Assembly: GCA_022113835.1 (NCBI GenBank)
Contig: JAILWY010000010.1
Coordinates: forward strand, 7,031,501-7,095,500
Length of the DNA: 64,000 nucleotides
Direction: 5' to 3'
DNA from: Atopsyche davidsoni
Taxonomy: Eukaryota > Arthropoda > Insecta > Trichoptera > Hydrobiosidae
In this document: positions 23,103 to 36,235 of the stretch, piece after piece
How positions within the stretch are numbered: the stretch's first letter is position 1
How the letters are laid out: each line of letters begins with the position of its first letter
Notes under the pieces: model-generated
What the model saw: the letters and a program-made list of their open reading frames with translations, nothing else
What the model was told of the DNA's origin: nothing
The model's database searches: none
Program-made: the position numbers and the translations under genes

Positions 23103-26100
23103 TTATATATATATTACTCTTTAAAATATTGCTAGGTTTAAATGAATCATTTTATTGAATTTTTTATGAATTATTTAATAACTAAAATATAAATTATTTT
23201 ATGCGCGATTTATTTTATTTTATTTTAGTTAAATTTGAACAAACACATATAAGCAAATGGTAAACAGCAAAATAAAGAACCGAATCAGATTTTTATATTT
23301 GATTTTAAGTAAATATTGAATTTTTCCCGCATTTGATTGTCGCGTAATTGAACTAAAATAAAAACTATTCGCTTGTTTGAAATATCGTGAATAACGGAAA
23401 AACTATTTATTTTAACAAATTTTACTTTAAGATGCATGTACTTTTCTTCAATCTGGTGATATTACCAATTTACCCGCCTCCTTGCTTTACTCAGTTGAGA
23501 ATTCAATAACACTGTATTTTCATAGCCAATGCACCCGAGTAACTTCAATTAACTATTGTTATAGGTTAGATTATTAATTTGTACTAACATGAGCAGAGAG
23601 TGGATGCGTGTGGAATGGTATCGTCTGGTTTGGTAAGGTTTGTAATCTCAGGGGTGCGGTGGAGACATATAGTCTACCAAAACTTGAGAGCGAGATTTGC
23701 TATTAGGAGGCAAGATTTTGTATCATACAGGGAAAACTGCGGTTTTACATATTCTAAGAGCAAAAGTAAATATTTACAAGGAAGTCGTTAGATTACTATA
23801 CAACCTTACCGCACGCCTTGTTCATGTCTTTACAAATCGAATCATTAGCATAGAAGTGAACTCAATTTTGAGTTTAGGGTAATTTTAACCATTTTTTTGT
23901 AAATGCAAACCAACGAGGAAAGATATGAATAAAGTGACAGATATACATTGATATTTTCCGAATTTTTTACTCAAGCAGGACTATTGTTTCAGGTTATTAA
24001 TTAACAAATACTGACGAAAAAAATCTTTAAAAATATTTAGCAATTCTTAAAGCTGTAGTTAAATTTTACTTATAAAAGTTTAAGTTATAGTGGTTTTGCG
24101 TAAACTTTTTTTTTATTTCATTATATTCAGGGCTCTACGTGAAATACAATGGAGTATAAAACAACTTTTTCATACGATAATTGTTGACCGTATGCCAGGT
24201 AGACACAACGAATGTTAAAAATATCCCATCTTGGTGTACGGCGAGTTGCGGCTAACCAGGAGGATTATTGTACATGAGAATGAAGCAATAGGTATTTTTT
24301 TTATTTTTTAACATTGTTAAAATCATAAATTGTCTTTTCGAATGTAAGGAACACTTTAAGGAGAAAACCTCTTTACTATGGACTTTATGTATTTTTTCCT
24401 TATACAACAGGGAGAATACCAGAGATGTATTAAGTCGGACACAGCCGAGATTTTTTCTTTCCTTATGGTTTACTACTTTTTCAGAGAAGATTGGCTGTAG
24501 ACTCCTCGTTCTCAGATTGTTTCAGCTTGGGTGTTTCTTACTCGTGAGACAATAAAAAAATCTTATTTAAAAGCACCTATCCTATTCAGTGGTGGTAGCG
24601 ACCGCTGGTTTTCGTTCTCACATCCTTCACCACACCCTGCATACAAAGTAAAAGAGGACATAAACAAAGATTGCTTCCATCGCCGTTTATCTCTTTCAGA
24701 AAAAATATTATGTGTGTTATGTAGTATGAAAAGGTAAGTGTGCATTGTATTTATAACTAGTAAAAATAGTTATATTTTTTAGGAAACACAAATTATAGTT
24801 TATTAATAGGACCATATTTCCATAGCATCAAAAAATCCACGAGGACAACTTATATTTATCAGGCTTAAATAAACATATGTTGAGAACCTTTATAATAAAT
24901 GCCATATGCCAGAAATCCAAGCGTACCGCTTCGAGAACACTTGAGATTTACCGGAGTCAGCTAGTAGTTTGCTTATTTTATTCATAGCAAAAAATAACAT
25001 AGCGTTAAAAGACACTTCATGTTACATAAGTTTATGTATTAGAATTTAAAAAAAAAATTGATTATGCCATTGTGAAAAAATAGAGCTTTTACGAAATGTG
25101 ATCAAGTAAGATGCTTTTAAAATGCATTTACTTTTTATATTATATATAATATGCAACGTAAATAAATGATGGCATGTGATGCAAAAAAGGTTGGCTTAGA
25201 ATATAGTTCTGTTGTGTTACCCAGAGGCAAGATCCGGTATGCTTTGTATGAAAACCTAAAAATGTGGGGGTTTTTTCTAGTATAGAATTAACTATTTATT
25301 AGCTAGCCTTTTATTCATGGCATGCAACTACCGCACGCCACCGACGCTACAGCATGCAACCATTTAATTATTGTATTTTATTTTATATTTTTCTGATTTA
25401 ATGAAGATTTTGAAATGACTTTCAAATAAACAGCAAGACGCTATTGTAAAGAGAAACACAGAGAGAAGTTAAATCTCTTGATAGAGGAGACTCAAATAGG
25501 AGTTTGGGCGGACCGCAATGTCCCTATTCCGAGCCTTGGATGACAAGGGTCAGTTGGCGGCTCCGGCTTAAAATGCACAAACAAAATATGATACCATGAG
25601 ATTTTAGCACAATTCCAATTAAAGTATTTACAAAAGGGAATACTTCAGTAATTGCTGTTATTATTTTTTGTTGTTTAATCAAAATAATATTCATAACACA
25701 TTTTATATTTCAAAGAACACTAAATAAAAATCTTGGTCAAATGAATATATATATATTTTTTTTATATAGTCAATTGTTACCACAAAAAAATAAAAACGAA
25801 TTAATTATAATTTTTCAGTTATGTTCGATCCAATAAACGGATCTTAATTGCTCTACCATGATCAATTCATACGTTTTAATTGAATATGGTCAGTCTATTC
25901 ATATGTGAAAAATACTTAATTTAAATACACAAAATTTCTATCTGAATTCAAATGGGAAATTATTTATTCATAATTACCATAATAATCATTAAGGGTCTTT
26001 AAAAATAATTGAAATGCCTTATTCACCCTAATGAACTAAATGGACACATTTTGCTTTGGAAAAAGACATTATTACCCGTATTGATTCGTGGTGTGATTTT

Positions 26101-28285
26101 AAATTACCGGTTAACATTGCTAAAAATAACGCTAAAGTAATTGTTCTCTCTTGTCTATTTAGATACCAGATGCTTTTTTTTATAGGACGAACGCTGTACG
26201 AAATGGTCATCAAGATAGTGCTAGTATATTTTATGTGTTTCTGAAACATAAATATTATGTCAGAGACAAGAAAAGACACAATCGAAATAAAAATGGAACA
26301 CAAAAAAAGGTTTTATCGCCAATTAATAAAAGGTAAAGTGTAACAACTTTTTCACGTTTAATGTATTATAATATTGAGCTGTAATTAGAAACTCATGAAA
26401 AAGTAGATTAGTTGGGTTATAAACGCATTGAAAATATAGAGTTTTCTAAGAAATTGTTGTTCATCAAATAATGTAAACAGCGATATCAATAGTCATTAAT
26501 CTATCTGACAGGTATTATATTTTGTTTAGTTTTTTTTTTACATGTTACAATAATTTTGTCTTAAGGTAAAAAAAAAAAATGAAATAAATCTAAATTAGGT
26601 TTGGTAAATAATGTATACATAACACTGAAACAAATAAAAACTCCGATTTTTTATATTTTTATGAAAATCCCTTTAACTTCTAAGGGTTTCTATGTTATTC
26701 GTTTTTCGTTAATGTACTATTTTCTTCATTTAAGTATAATAAGAAATTTATTAAAAATGATGACTTAAGAAAAATTGGTGAAAGCTTTTACGTTTTCTTT
26801 AATGAATACAAAAATATATACCAAGTTAAGTGCCTCTTAAATGCTCTAGAATTAAATGTTGCATGAAATTTTTTATAAAAATTATAAAATAAGTTTCTTA
26901 GGTTTTTTTTTGAAATATCTACCAAATAGAGGATTATATTTACTAAATTCAGTCGAAACATAAGATATGCAATTCAAATATCTATAGTTTATTTTTATTG
27001 AAATAATTGTTCGCCAGTAAAATTCAATGATGTCCGTGTAACGTGAATTATGACAGAACGTTCGTGAGACTCGAGAGCGTGACCAGAAGTCACCAGTCCT
27101 GGTTACGGGCTGGGCTTCGATAAACTACCTGCAGAATGCAAAATCAATATTCTGGCGGCACCTTGTTTAGGCACTTAGATATAATCCAGGACTTAAGTTA
27201 TCAATAGAAATGGAAAAAAAATCTATTTCTTATTACAGCGGACCGGGAGTGGCACAAGTATAATAGTATAAAAGTTCACATCACAGAAGTTAAAAGTACA
27301 AATTATTTGAGTTAACATTGCTAATGCTCAGAATATTTTGTTTGTATGAATAAAAGTGAATCAACATTTGAAATCGTGTTTTTGTACAATCTCTGTATAA
27401 TTATTAATTATAATATAGGACGAACCAGAGAGGAATATAAATATGTATGATGCACTGTCGCTGATGGAGGTATATTTCCTAGAGAATCGATAGCAGAGAG
27501 CTAAAATATGCAGTTGGAGACAACTTGGCGGCATTTGCACGATTGCTAATCAAGATTGTCAGGCAACAATAGAAAGCGAGAACATTTCACGTCAATTGAA
27601 TATACGTACTATTGACGTAGCGTATTCAACAAATATCAATGTTTCCCAATGCTTTAATATTTTCTTATTTTGTAAACAAACAAAATATTAGCATTTACTT
27701 AATAAAATATCAGCTATGGAAAATCAGAATTTTGAAAGATTCTTTCATAGTATAAAAACGTATTAGAATAAATTATTCAAAGGTTTTGACTCTATGTTAA
27801 TAAAACTGTTTTATTGATTTAAGCAAGGTTTTTTGTTTCAATAACAACAACAATACTTATCTTTATTGTTTTATGTTAATTTTCGTAGAGAATATGTAAT
27901 AAGCGATTTTGCATTATTTTAATCAAAATATATGTTAAGGTTTTTATACTGATAATATTAAATATTTCCGCATTATTAAAATTTTCAGAATTTATAATTA
28001 TTGTTTTAATAATACGTTTTTAGACAAGCGATTTACATAAAATAATAAAAATGTTGCTCTGTGACTAAGAAATGTCTAAATATTTGATGGCATCGTTTTT
28101 GTAGTCTTTCATTATTTTTTTAAGTGTATATTTTACGTTACGTTTGAACGGCGTTTCCCTTTATGTAAACATTAAAAAAATATATTACGAATTGGCAATA
28201 TCAAGTATTTGATTAATACAAAACGGTCCGAGTTAATGAAAAGTGCTGATGCTCTGTTAATTACTCATTTTTACGCCTCAAAAAA
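23099..28285. other. AT-rich gene-free stretch
   Basis: No supported gene in 5.2 kb. There are minor GC-richer patches at 24590-24690, 25490-25570 and 27045-27140. The frames at 26028-26303 (minus) and 26056-26244 (plus) overlap each other and show nothing recognisable. Confidence 0.5.
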
Positions 28286-28289
28286 TAAC

Positions 28290-28520
28290 GAAAACTGAGG
28301 CTCGGAGATGCGGCGTGGGTATAATCGTGAATTTAATTTAGTTAATGATGGTTCCCTGCTCGGGCCGACCGCACCGCCTTCCCAGGCTGTGTACATCAAT
28401 CAATTATTCACTCGGGCTTGTGCTAGCATTAATCAAGACAGAGTTTCAATACTGCGACTGCCCGGCGCGGTGCAAAGCGGGCCATGTGGGAGTCTCTGGC
28501 TCTTTTGGTGATGATGATTC
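28290..28520. promoter_or_regulatory. GC-richer unique block with a PBC/Hox-type site
   Basis: A sharply bounded 230-bp GC-richer block (CTCGGGCCGACCGCACCGCC near its left side). ATCAATCA at 28395-28402 is the reverse of TGATTGAT, the composite Extradenticle/Hox site, and is followed by ATTATT. Two overlapping plus-strand frames of 67 and 71 codons reflect low stop density. A regulatory role is inferred. Confidence 0.35.
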
Positions 28521-30540
28521 AAGACCTACAGTTTTTTACTCTACGTTGCTTAAAATTTAATGACGCGTCTCGGAGTGTGTAAAACTTGATAACTTCCAAC
28601 TTTTTTCTGTTAGTTTATGTTTTGTCATTGTTTGTAATATTTCTCATTGCTTTATGGTTAAGTTGCTAAGAAATAGTTGTTACAGTTATATTTAGTGATG
28701 CTTTTATTTTATATCAATGTGTCTGGAGCCAGTCGAGTTTGAGAGTGTTTTCTTTGTCACAAAAACCCGTTATTTTTCGGAAGAGACAAATAGCTTTTGG
28801 CAGACTAGTATTCTCGGTTTGTGGCTTTTCACTTTTACTGTGCACGGTGTTTTGAATTTCTTTTATAAGATATTCTTCAAATGATTATCAATAAAAAAAA
28901 TCAAACGCATTCTAAATTCTGTCGGTCGTAAACTTTTATGTGCTTAGGTAGCGGAATAATGAAATAGATGGCTCAAATAAATTTCTGTTAGCATCAATGT
29001 CTTGTCTTATAAATTGTGTTTTTCCTTATTTTTTTAATTTATGTTTATAGCTGTATCTCGTATTGATATATTTTATGATTTTTTATAGAACTAAAGTGTG
29101 TTTGTGCATGAAATACGAACGGAATTTTCAAGAAGTATAATGTTGATGAAAATATGAATATTTAAAAAAAAACCTGATATGTCAGAGACACTGTAACATG
29201 ACTTGTCAATTCAATAATATTGAAAACTTTAAGAAGGATAAGAAAAAAAACTCACTGTTGATGTTTAAAATGTCTTACATAACATACTAAATAATAATTA
29301 CCCTATTAGGAGTCGGAAAGTAATATCCACCTGGAACTGACGACTTCATAATTTGTAAAACTGCTAACAAACAGTTTATCCTTCTATTAAACTATAAACA
29401 AGTAAGATAATAGTTTTAATTATACCCGATGTTGTGGTGTATGTGAGAGACTGCGCAGTAAAAATTGTTTTCTTTCTTTTCCTACCCTTATCTATGAAAA
29501 TCGGTAACATTTAGGTATACGAGTTTCTAACTGTCTAGATGTTCTATGTATTTTAATAAACACGAAACATTAATTTATAATAAAGACTCAGAATTCTGAG
29601 CCGTAAAATAAATAAGGTCTAATTAAACTACAGTTTAATGAAGTAAAAGTCCACTTTCCATTTGACAGGCTTTCGCGGTAAAACGCTATAAATTTATAAA
29701 ATAAACTTTGAGTGGTTTTCAAAGAGGCCTTTAGATGAGACAGTTAGTGGTTCTGTTTAAATTAAAAAAAATAAACTTTATCTACTTGATAAACAATAAT
29801 ATTTCTTCTAATTTACTAAGAATATATGATTTCATAGTCTAATACAGCAATGGCAGGTGTATTTGACAAATAAGAAGGCAGAGTTGAATGATATACCAGT
29901 TATTTGGCTAAAAATAATGAACTTGTATGTTATGATACCAGATGTTTATTTTGCCTTTTATATTTTATTTAGTGTTGTTCAGTCAGCTTAAATTTCTTTA
30001 TTAAATTTTTGCCAAATGCTTAAATTATTTTGCACAAATTATCATCAATTATACATAGTATAATATAAAAATTTGTTTAAAAAATAATAATACAAATATA
30101 TAGAAAATATTGATTAAAAAGAGTTCAATAAATTTCTGATATTCATTTATTATTCTATAGAAGGTGCGTGTTTTATAATTCGATGCAATTTTTATAAATG
30201 GATATCTGAAATTTAAAAAAGGATATTTGATATACAGTTAATTGTATCCAATGGTCTTATAGTAAAGTTATTTAAGAAAATCAAGCGCATATTGATTTAA
30301 AGACATCCTTAGCCTATTTCATAGTAAAGTTAAAGATAATCTTAAAAGAAATTATTAAATAATTTCCAAATTGTTTTTTGGTAAAATAAGTAATAAAAGT
30401 TTAGGTATTTTTTTTTAAACTGACTTATATCACAAAAAACTACAATAACTTATTTGATGGCGTTGTTATTTTCCCATCTTTATTTACTCCCCAGCAAACT
30501 TAAATTACATTATTTAATGTAAATAAAAAATAGACGTAGA
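28521..30540. other. AT-rich gene-free stretch
   Basis: AT-rich throughout, with no frame over 60 codons and no repeat seen. Confidence 0.6.
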
Positions 30541-30870
30541 AAGTCCACAGTATTGTGTCGGTATACCAACACGTAATATATGCATTGCGTCTTCCAGAAT
30601 GAACAAAACAACACGCAAAAGTAACGACTCGCCGCCTGTTATGATATGCTATATAAGCTCATGTTTCTAAATCGGTTTCATTTATGAAACCTTGTTTCAG
30701 AAAGTTTCTTTCGTTCGCTTTTGCTTCGTTACCGCTTTCTTACGAGTGCAAAATTACGAAAGCAAAATGTACCTTTAACAACCACGTACGCAGGGAATAA
30801 TATCGAAAATCAATATCTGATAACGAAGCGGATGCGAACATATAAATTGAGATGCTCTTTATTGAAAACG
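30541..30870. other. mixed-composition block with a palindrome and a TATA-like site
   Basis: GCTATATAAGC at about 30649-30659 resembles a TATA box. GGTTTCAT-TT-ATGAAACC at 30674-30691 is a perfect 8-bp inverted repeat. A little further on, TTTTGCTTCG near 30720 and CGAAAGCAAAA near 30757 form another near-perfect pair. No transcript start or frame can be assigned. Confidence 0.35.
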
Positions 30871-33800
30871 GTGTATTTTTTTACTTTGAAGGTTTAATTA
30901 TTTTTAAAAAGCATTTATTTTTCAGTCGGTGAGTTCGATTTCAGAATAAGATCAAAGAATGTAATGAAAGTGACACCTTAGACCGAAATGAAAGCCAGAG
31001 AAGTCTTCGCCATTTCCTAAACATGGCCGGGCCACACGTGGCGACTGCTTTTCAGATCGATATAGTTTTACCCCAGTTGATAAAATAATTACTTGGTGCT
31101 CGTTGATTACAATAATGAGATGGGTTTGATGTTTGAAAACTGATAAGCATTTTTTGTGTGAGCTTGCTTAGTGAGGGCGTATTTTCCGTATTCCAAGACT
31201 TGGATGAAATTAAGTTTTATGGTTGCTTTTTACTTTTTTTTTTGAGAAAATGACAAGAAAGATAGTGTTTTTTGCATACCTGTTTTTTTTAATATTTTAA
31301 AGCATTATATAACTAAGAATATTCTTTTTACTGTGTTTAAAATGAGTTGATATATTTTATCGATCACATCTATCGGTAGTTTTATACATTCTTTATTATT
31401 TTTGTAAATTTGATAATTTAAATAAGTTATCATTTTTATTTATAATGCAAAGTTATTCAGAAAATTTTGCAAATGCTAGCATGAATCAACTTAGCCACGA
31501 CGTTATTATTTAGTGCTTGTATCAACATCCTTACAAAGAAGCTGTTCAGTGATTATTCAGTTAATATTTGTTTGGTCTCTTATCTGATATCTGAGTTAGG
31601 ATTAAATTGTTTTTTCAAACATCTTTAAAATAAACACAACGGAGCATCTTAACTGACACTCGATAAAACGAAGGGCTCGCGGCTTAGGCAAGAATTTGCA
31701 AAATTATATTTCGTCGCCATTTCTCGAAGCGAAACGTAAATTTCCAAAGTAATATAAAGGCTGAGTTTTTCCGCTACTGAGTCAATTTGATAAATGAGAT
31801 CCTTGAAAAGCTGCATCGTGATTATTTTATTATCGAATTCGAAATTTATGATTGGATGAAATGTTTTGTGTCTCAGTATTTGCAAAGAGATGAGAGGTAA
31901 AAAAAGTTCGGAGATGTACAGTCAGATTTTTTAATTTAAGTGTAAAACATAACCAAACAAGTGATTTTATTTGAGTAAATCTATAAATATCAAAATATAG
32001 GTAGATTTGAGATAAATTAGTTAGTAATAACTTAAAAAAAAAAAGTTTAAAGTAGCTGAAGTTTTTATACGATATGTTTCTTCTAGAATATACTGTCTGA
32101 TGGAGATATATTGTATTAAAAAATTGTCTGTTTTTACTTATCATTTAAAAATAACGCTTAAATGAATTATTAATTTATTTAAGTAAATTAATGACAATAA
32201 AGATTCTTCCTTAGAATTCTAGCTAATAAAGGATAGTTCTAACTATTTCAACTGTAAAATCTTAAAATTTTGTCAAATTAAAATTGAAACCTTTGACAAG
32301 TGAAAAAAATAAAGTGTGTGATCATAACTAAAAAGGAATTGTATACAAGTAAAAACTATTCAATCTATTGTTGAAATACATACAAAAAATCTCGCAAAGT
32401 GGAAAAGGTTTTTTTTTTTACTTGAAATTTACTTTTGATATTTTATGCTTCAGTATGAAACACGATTTTTATCTATGACCGAAAAAATGGTCCTAAGTGA
32501 CGTCTATTGACTGCCTTTTTAGGCGGGGCACGGGTTAGTGAGTATAATGTACCTACCACAATGGAGAAAGAAGCCACAAAAAATGTCCAGACTAAGTTGT
32601 TGAGAGTTTTTCAAAAATACTTCGCCTTTATAAAAATTTCGTATGCGATGAAAAATAATATTAGAAACTTTATATCATTGGAAACAAAAACGCACGTGCG
32701 AAAAATTCAACCCAAAAATACAAGTTCTTCTTAAAAAATATCAATTAAAGGTAATACATATAAAATCTATATTGCAACGGATAATGAAATAAATATCTAA
32801 CATTGTTTTCGTATTACTGAATTATTATGTATTGTTTATTTTACTGAAGTTAATTTTGGTTTTGTTTATTGTAACTATTTTGCATTTAATTTTGTATTGA
32901 AACTTACATTAAACAGAAAAACTTTTTTACCAAGTTATATCTTCATCAACATATAGTATTAGATTTATTTAAAAAAATCACATTGTTAATAATGATGATT
33001 GGCACTTCGAAAAGGTTATAAACAAAACGTAGAATAAGGGAGTAAAAATCTATAGGGCAGTTATATATTAAATAAAAGAGAACGCGGTAAAGTTTTTGGA
33101 GTGGTTGTATATTTTGGTCTAAGAAAGTTTGAGATACCTATTTTTTTTGAAACGTCTCAATTACTACAAGCGATTCGAGTACGTACTATTTGAATCAAAT
33201 TATATTGGTGTTTCAAATACTATAAATTGGAGTATGTCAAATTTGAGTATGAATATTTATTGAACAATTCATATCATAAATTGATTTGAAAAAATGTCTG
33301 TTGACTGAGCCAGTATACTATTAAAGTTATATATTCAGCATAAATATTTTATTAAAAAAAAGATAAAAATTATTTACCTTTGTGCTCTTGAATTGAAGCT
33401 TGAATTTCAAGCGAAACCATTGTTGCTGTAACTTTGCTAATAATATACATTTACGCGATCGGATATCCATAGTAAGTTATTTTGTTTAATTTTGATGTAT
33501 ATGTAAGTATGTATATATATATATGTGTGTGTACAAATATATCCATATCAAGAAAGAAATATCAATTGCTTATATCTTTTACAAACCAGAGTTTGAAATA
33601 CTTTATCGTTTGGCAAACCGTAAATCAATCAGAATTGGTAATATTTCAAATCGATTTTGTGCTTTCAGCTGAACAAATCGGCTTTTTTATTTGCCGTTTA
33701 AATATGCAGAAACCATTCAAATCCACTGATACTCGATCCAATATTTGCCTACCAGAGGGCAGGTTTTCTCGATAATAGGAATGCTTTAAAAGCGGGGCTG

Positions 33801-34430
33801 AATGGAAATAAACGTTGCAGCAATTTTCCTACCTGTCTTCCTTTATCCACGTCCTTTAAAACGTATGTTGAAAACATTGGTTTCAATTTCAAAATCTAGT
33901 ATTGAACTTGACTATATAAGTTTCAACTTTAAAAACTAGTTTTTGTTATCAATTTAATAATTTTTAGTTTATACTTATCAGGTCGAGTATTTCTACGATA
34001 CTTTATACTTCTGTAAAGTTATTTTGAGTGAGATGATGATTGATGGCTGATTCCGTGTGAATAAGACAGATGATGACATCAACATTGACAGTGAGCGGAC
34101 AGTATCGCTGATATCAATTTTTTTTTAGCAAACTAGAAAATATTGTCAGTGCTTGCTTGTCTTTATATTAGTTATTTTGTAAAAAAACAAAGCGGAGTCT
34201 ACCCAAAATTCTACTTAAGAAAGCATTACTTTATAAAGTTTATTCTTATACATTGATATAAAGACTAGAAGAGCTGGGATATAATGGCTCTACAGATGAA
34301 TTTAAGATTTAACTCTAATGTATTAAGGTTTTCTTTGGGGTTACCATGCTGTTAGTTTTTCCTACCACTGATAAGTAAATAAATTATATGGTAATACATT
34401 GCATACTGGTAGCGTAACCCAGCGTTGCAG
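30871..34430. other. AT-rich gene-free stretch
   Basis: No supported gene. Frames at 31649-31885, 31830-32144 (minus), 32507-32734 and 33482-33775 (plus) are low-complexity and lysine-, isoleucine- or phenylalanine-rich, as expected of chance frames in AT-rich DNA. Confidence 0.55.
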
Positions 34431-34434
34431 TAAA

Positions 34435-34990
34435 AATTTGCTCGTTTCTTTATTCCGAGTTTATTAGGACGTACGCATCGCAGCTTTCTTGATTATCTCG
34501 TCTTAACGGCTCGCGGGATCCTCCAATTATTGCCCATTTGTTTATGCTCGCAGCGTCTGATCTCATAAACATGCGGTATTCTGCGGAGTTATATCTCCCC
34601 ACCTCAGACCATTAAACAACCCGCGGCTCAAAGGGAAACCTGAGGGACGGGATTTTATGAAGTATTCTGCCAAGAAGCGCAGGCAATTACAACGGCACTT
34701 CGACGGAAGCGTGTCCTCGTCTTGTTCCATTTATCATCCCGTAATTAATGTTCTTAAATGACAGCTACTCAATATTTTCATATCACCGAAGTCGTAGATT
34801 AAACGAAGGCAATTAAATGTCCGTCTTGTATTCACATTATTTACAAAATATAAAAGTACAAGATTTATTAAAGAGAATTCCGTATCAGCTATTTCTTCAA
34901 GTTGCTTATATTTTGGGTGATCCATTCTCATGACTGATGGTGTGTGCCTCGATGTCACATTTCTCCGGACGTGCTTCTCCCTTCCAATGT
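34435..34990. promoter_or_regulatory. GC-richer unique block with homeodomain-type sites
   Basis: About 550 bp, one of the longest GC-richer blocks of the desert. It includes TTTATTAGG, CCAATTATTGCCC and CCATTAAAC, homeodomain-like cores, set in mixed-composition unique sequence such as CAACCCGCGGCTCAAAGGG. An 87-codon minus frame covers its right end without recognisable content. A candidate enhancer, by inference. Confidence 0.35.
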
Positions 34991-35214
34991 GATGCATTAG
35001 CTCAATTATTTTCCCATAGCTATGCGATACTTACAAATAAAAAAACATAATTAAATCGAACATAAATTATATTTACATTGAAAACAAAATAGTTGCGAGG
35101 ACAGTTGATGATAAATGAATTGCATACATAAACCGCCAGACAAAAGGTAGTATGATGATTTCTTGCACATTTAGACATTGCTATTGTAAAGTTGCTATAT
35201 ATCTGCAGTTTTTT

Positions 35215-35480
35215 TTAGGTATGGTGCTTGACTAGAGCTGTCGAGATTCTTCCGTGGTGGCTTATTCACCCTTCTTGGTGGCTCTGACTGGATGTGGTGA
35301 CCCAGGTCGACCTGCAGAGGTGACTTGCGATGCCTTGCCTGTCGGGATTGCCGGCTGACGGAGTCTGTTGACTTGTTTGTGCTCGTTGACCCTTGCCGCG
35401 ATGTTAAGGGCTGCTTGGCCTTTGTATGGATGTTTCAGACTAGTCTTGAGACTTTGCCATGTACACAAATGTGACAATTG
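35215..35480 (-). other. GC-richer block with a coding-like open frame (minus), unrecognised
   Basis: The minus strand is open for 71 codons (35477-35262) with no internal ATG near its start. The translation (middle part KGQAALNIAARVNEHKQVN, C-terminal VRATKKGE) has a balanced, lysine- and alanine-bearing composition unlike the chance frames around it, and many codons end in C or G. I do not recognise the protein. No strong splice acceptor precedes it. It could be an isolated exon, a retrocopy fragment (eight A follow about 40 bases downstream on this strand) or a GC-rich regulatory block. Confidence 0.25.
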
Positions 35481-36210
35481 AAAAATTACGTAAAATAATT
35501 GTTTGAATTTACATTTACGCAGTTTAAAACGACCAACTTAGGAATTTGTATGCGGTTTATTAATATTTGGATAAATATTATTAATCTGAGCGTCATCACA
35601 AAATAACAAAATGCCAACTCTATCGATATTCAGAAAAGCACATTTTTTACAAATGAAATTTTTTTTTATTACCGATGTAATTGTGTAAAGAGGTTTAAAC
35701 GTTACAGCTTGTAAACGAGTGGAAGTCATTGACATAAAAACTTCTCAAAACTTGCACACTTTGTTTTATAGGAACTTAGGAAGTTCAAGCGAGTGAGGCC
35801 GTTTACCCGACGCCTCTTGATGAATACGGTTACACTAATGCCACTCAATGGCTTGACTATACATTTGATTCAATGTAAGTTCATATGTTTAGTAGTAGCC
35901 GTATTTTTTACATAACAACTTTTGTTTAATTTTAATTCATATTTTTTAAATTTTTACTTTGTACTTTATGTTACTATTTACCTAAAAAATACTGCAAAAT
36001 CAATTGATTGATTTGAATTTGGTATTTTTTGAAATTGATGGTATTTTATGGATAAGTAAAATATATATTCAATATCAACAGTCTTAAGTATAAAATAACA
36101 AAAAAAAAATTTCAAATATTATAAAAAAAAATTATTGTTAAAGACCAGAGTAAAGCTGAGAAATTATTTTGTCGGTTAAGGTGGTGAGGGCATTAGCATA
36201 CAAGTAAGAT
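35481..36210. other. AT-rich gene-free stretch
   Basis: Nothing recognised. The 65-codon minus frame at 35538-35735 has no features. Confidence 0.55.
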
Positions 36211-36214
36211 TTTC

Positions 36215-36235
36215 ATTTGCATTTTGCATTTGCAT
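36215..36235. promoter_or_regulatory. twin octamer (POU-type) sites
   Basis: ATTTGCAT occurs at 36215-36222 and again at 36228-36235, both perfect reverse octamers (ATGCAAAT) spaced 13 bp apart. TTTTGCAT between them overlaps. This is the classical target of POU-domain factors; function here is inference. Confidence 0.35.

Noticed and set aside
31830..32144. 104-codon minus-strand frame
   Set aside because: F-, L-, S- and K-rich composition expected of AT-rich DNA, with no motif.
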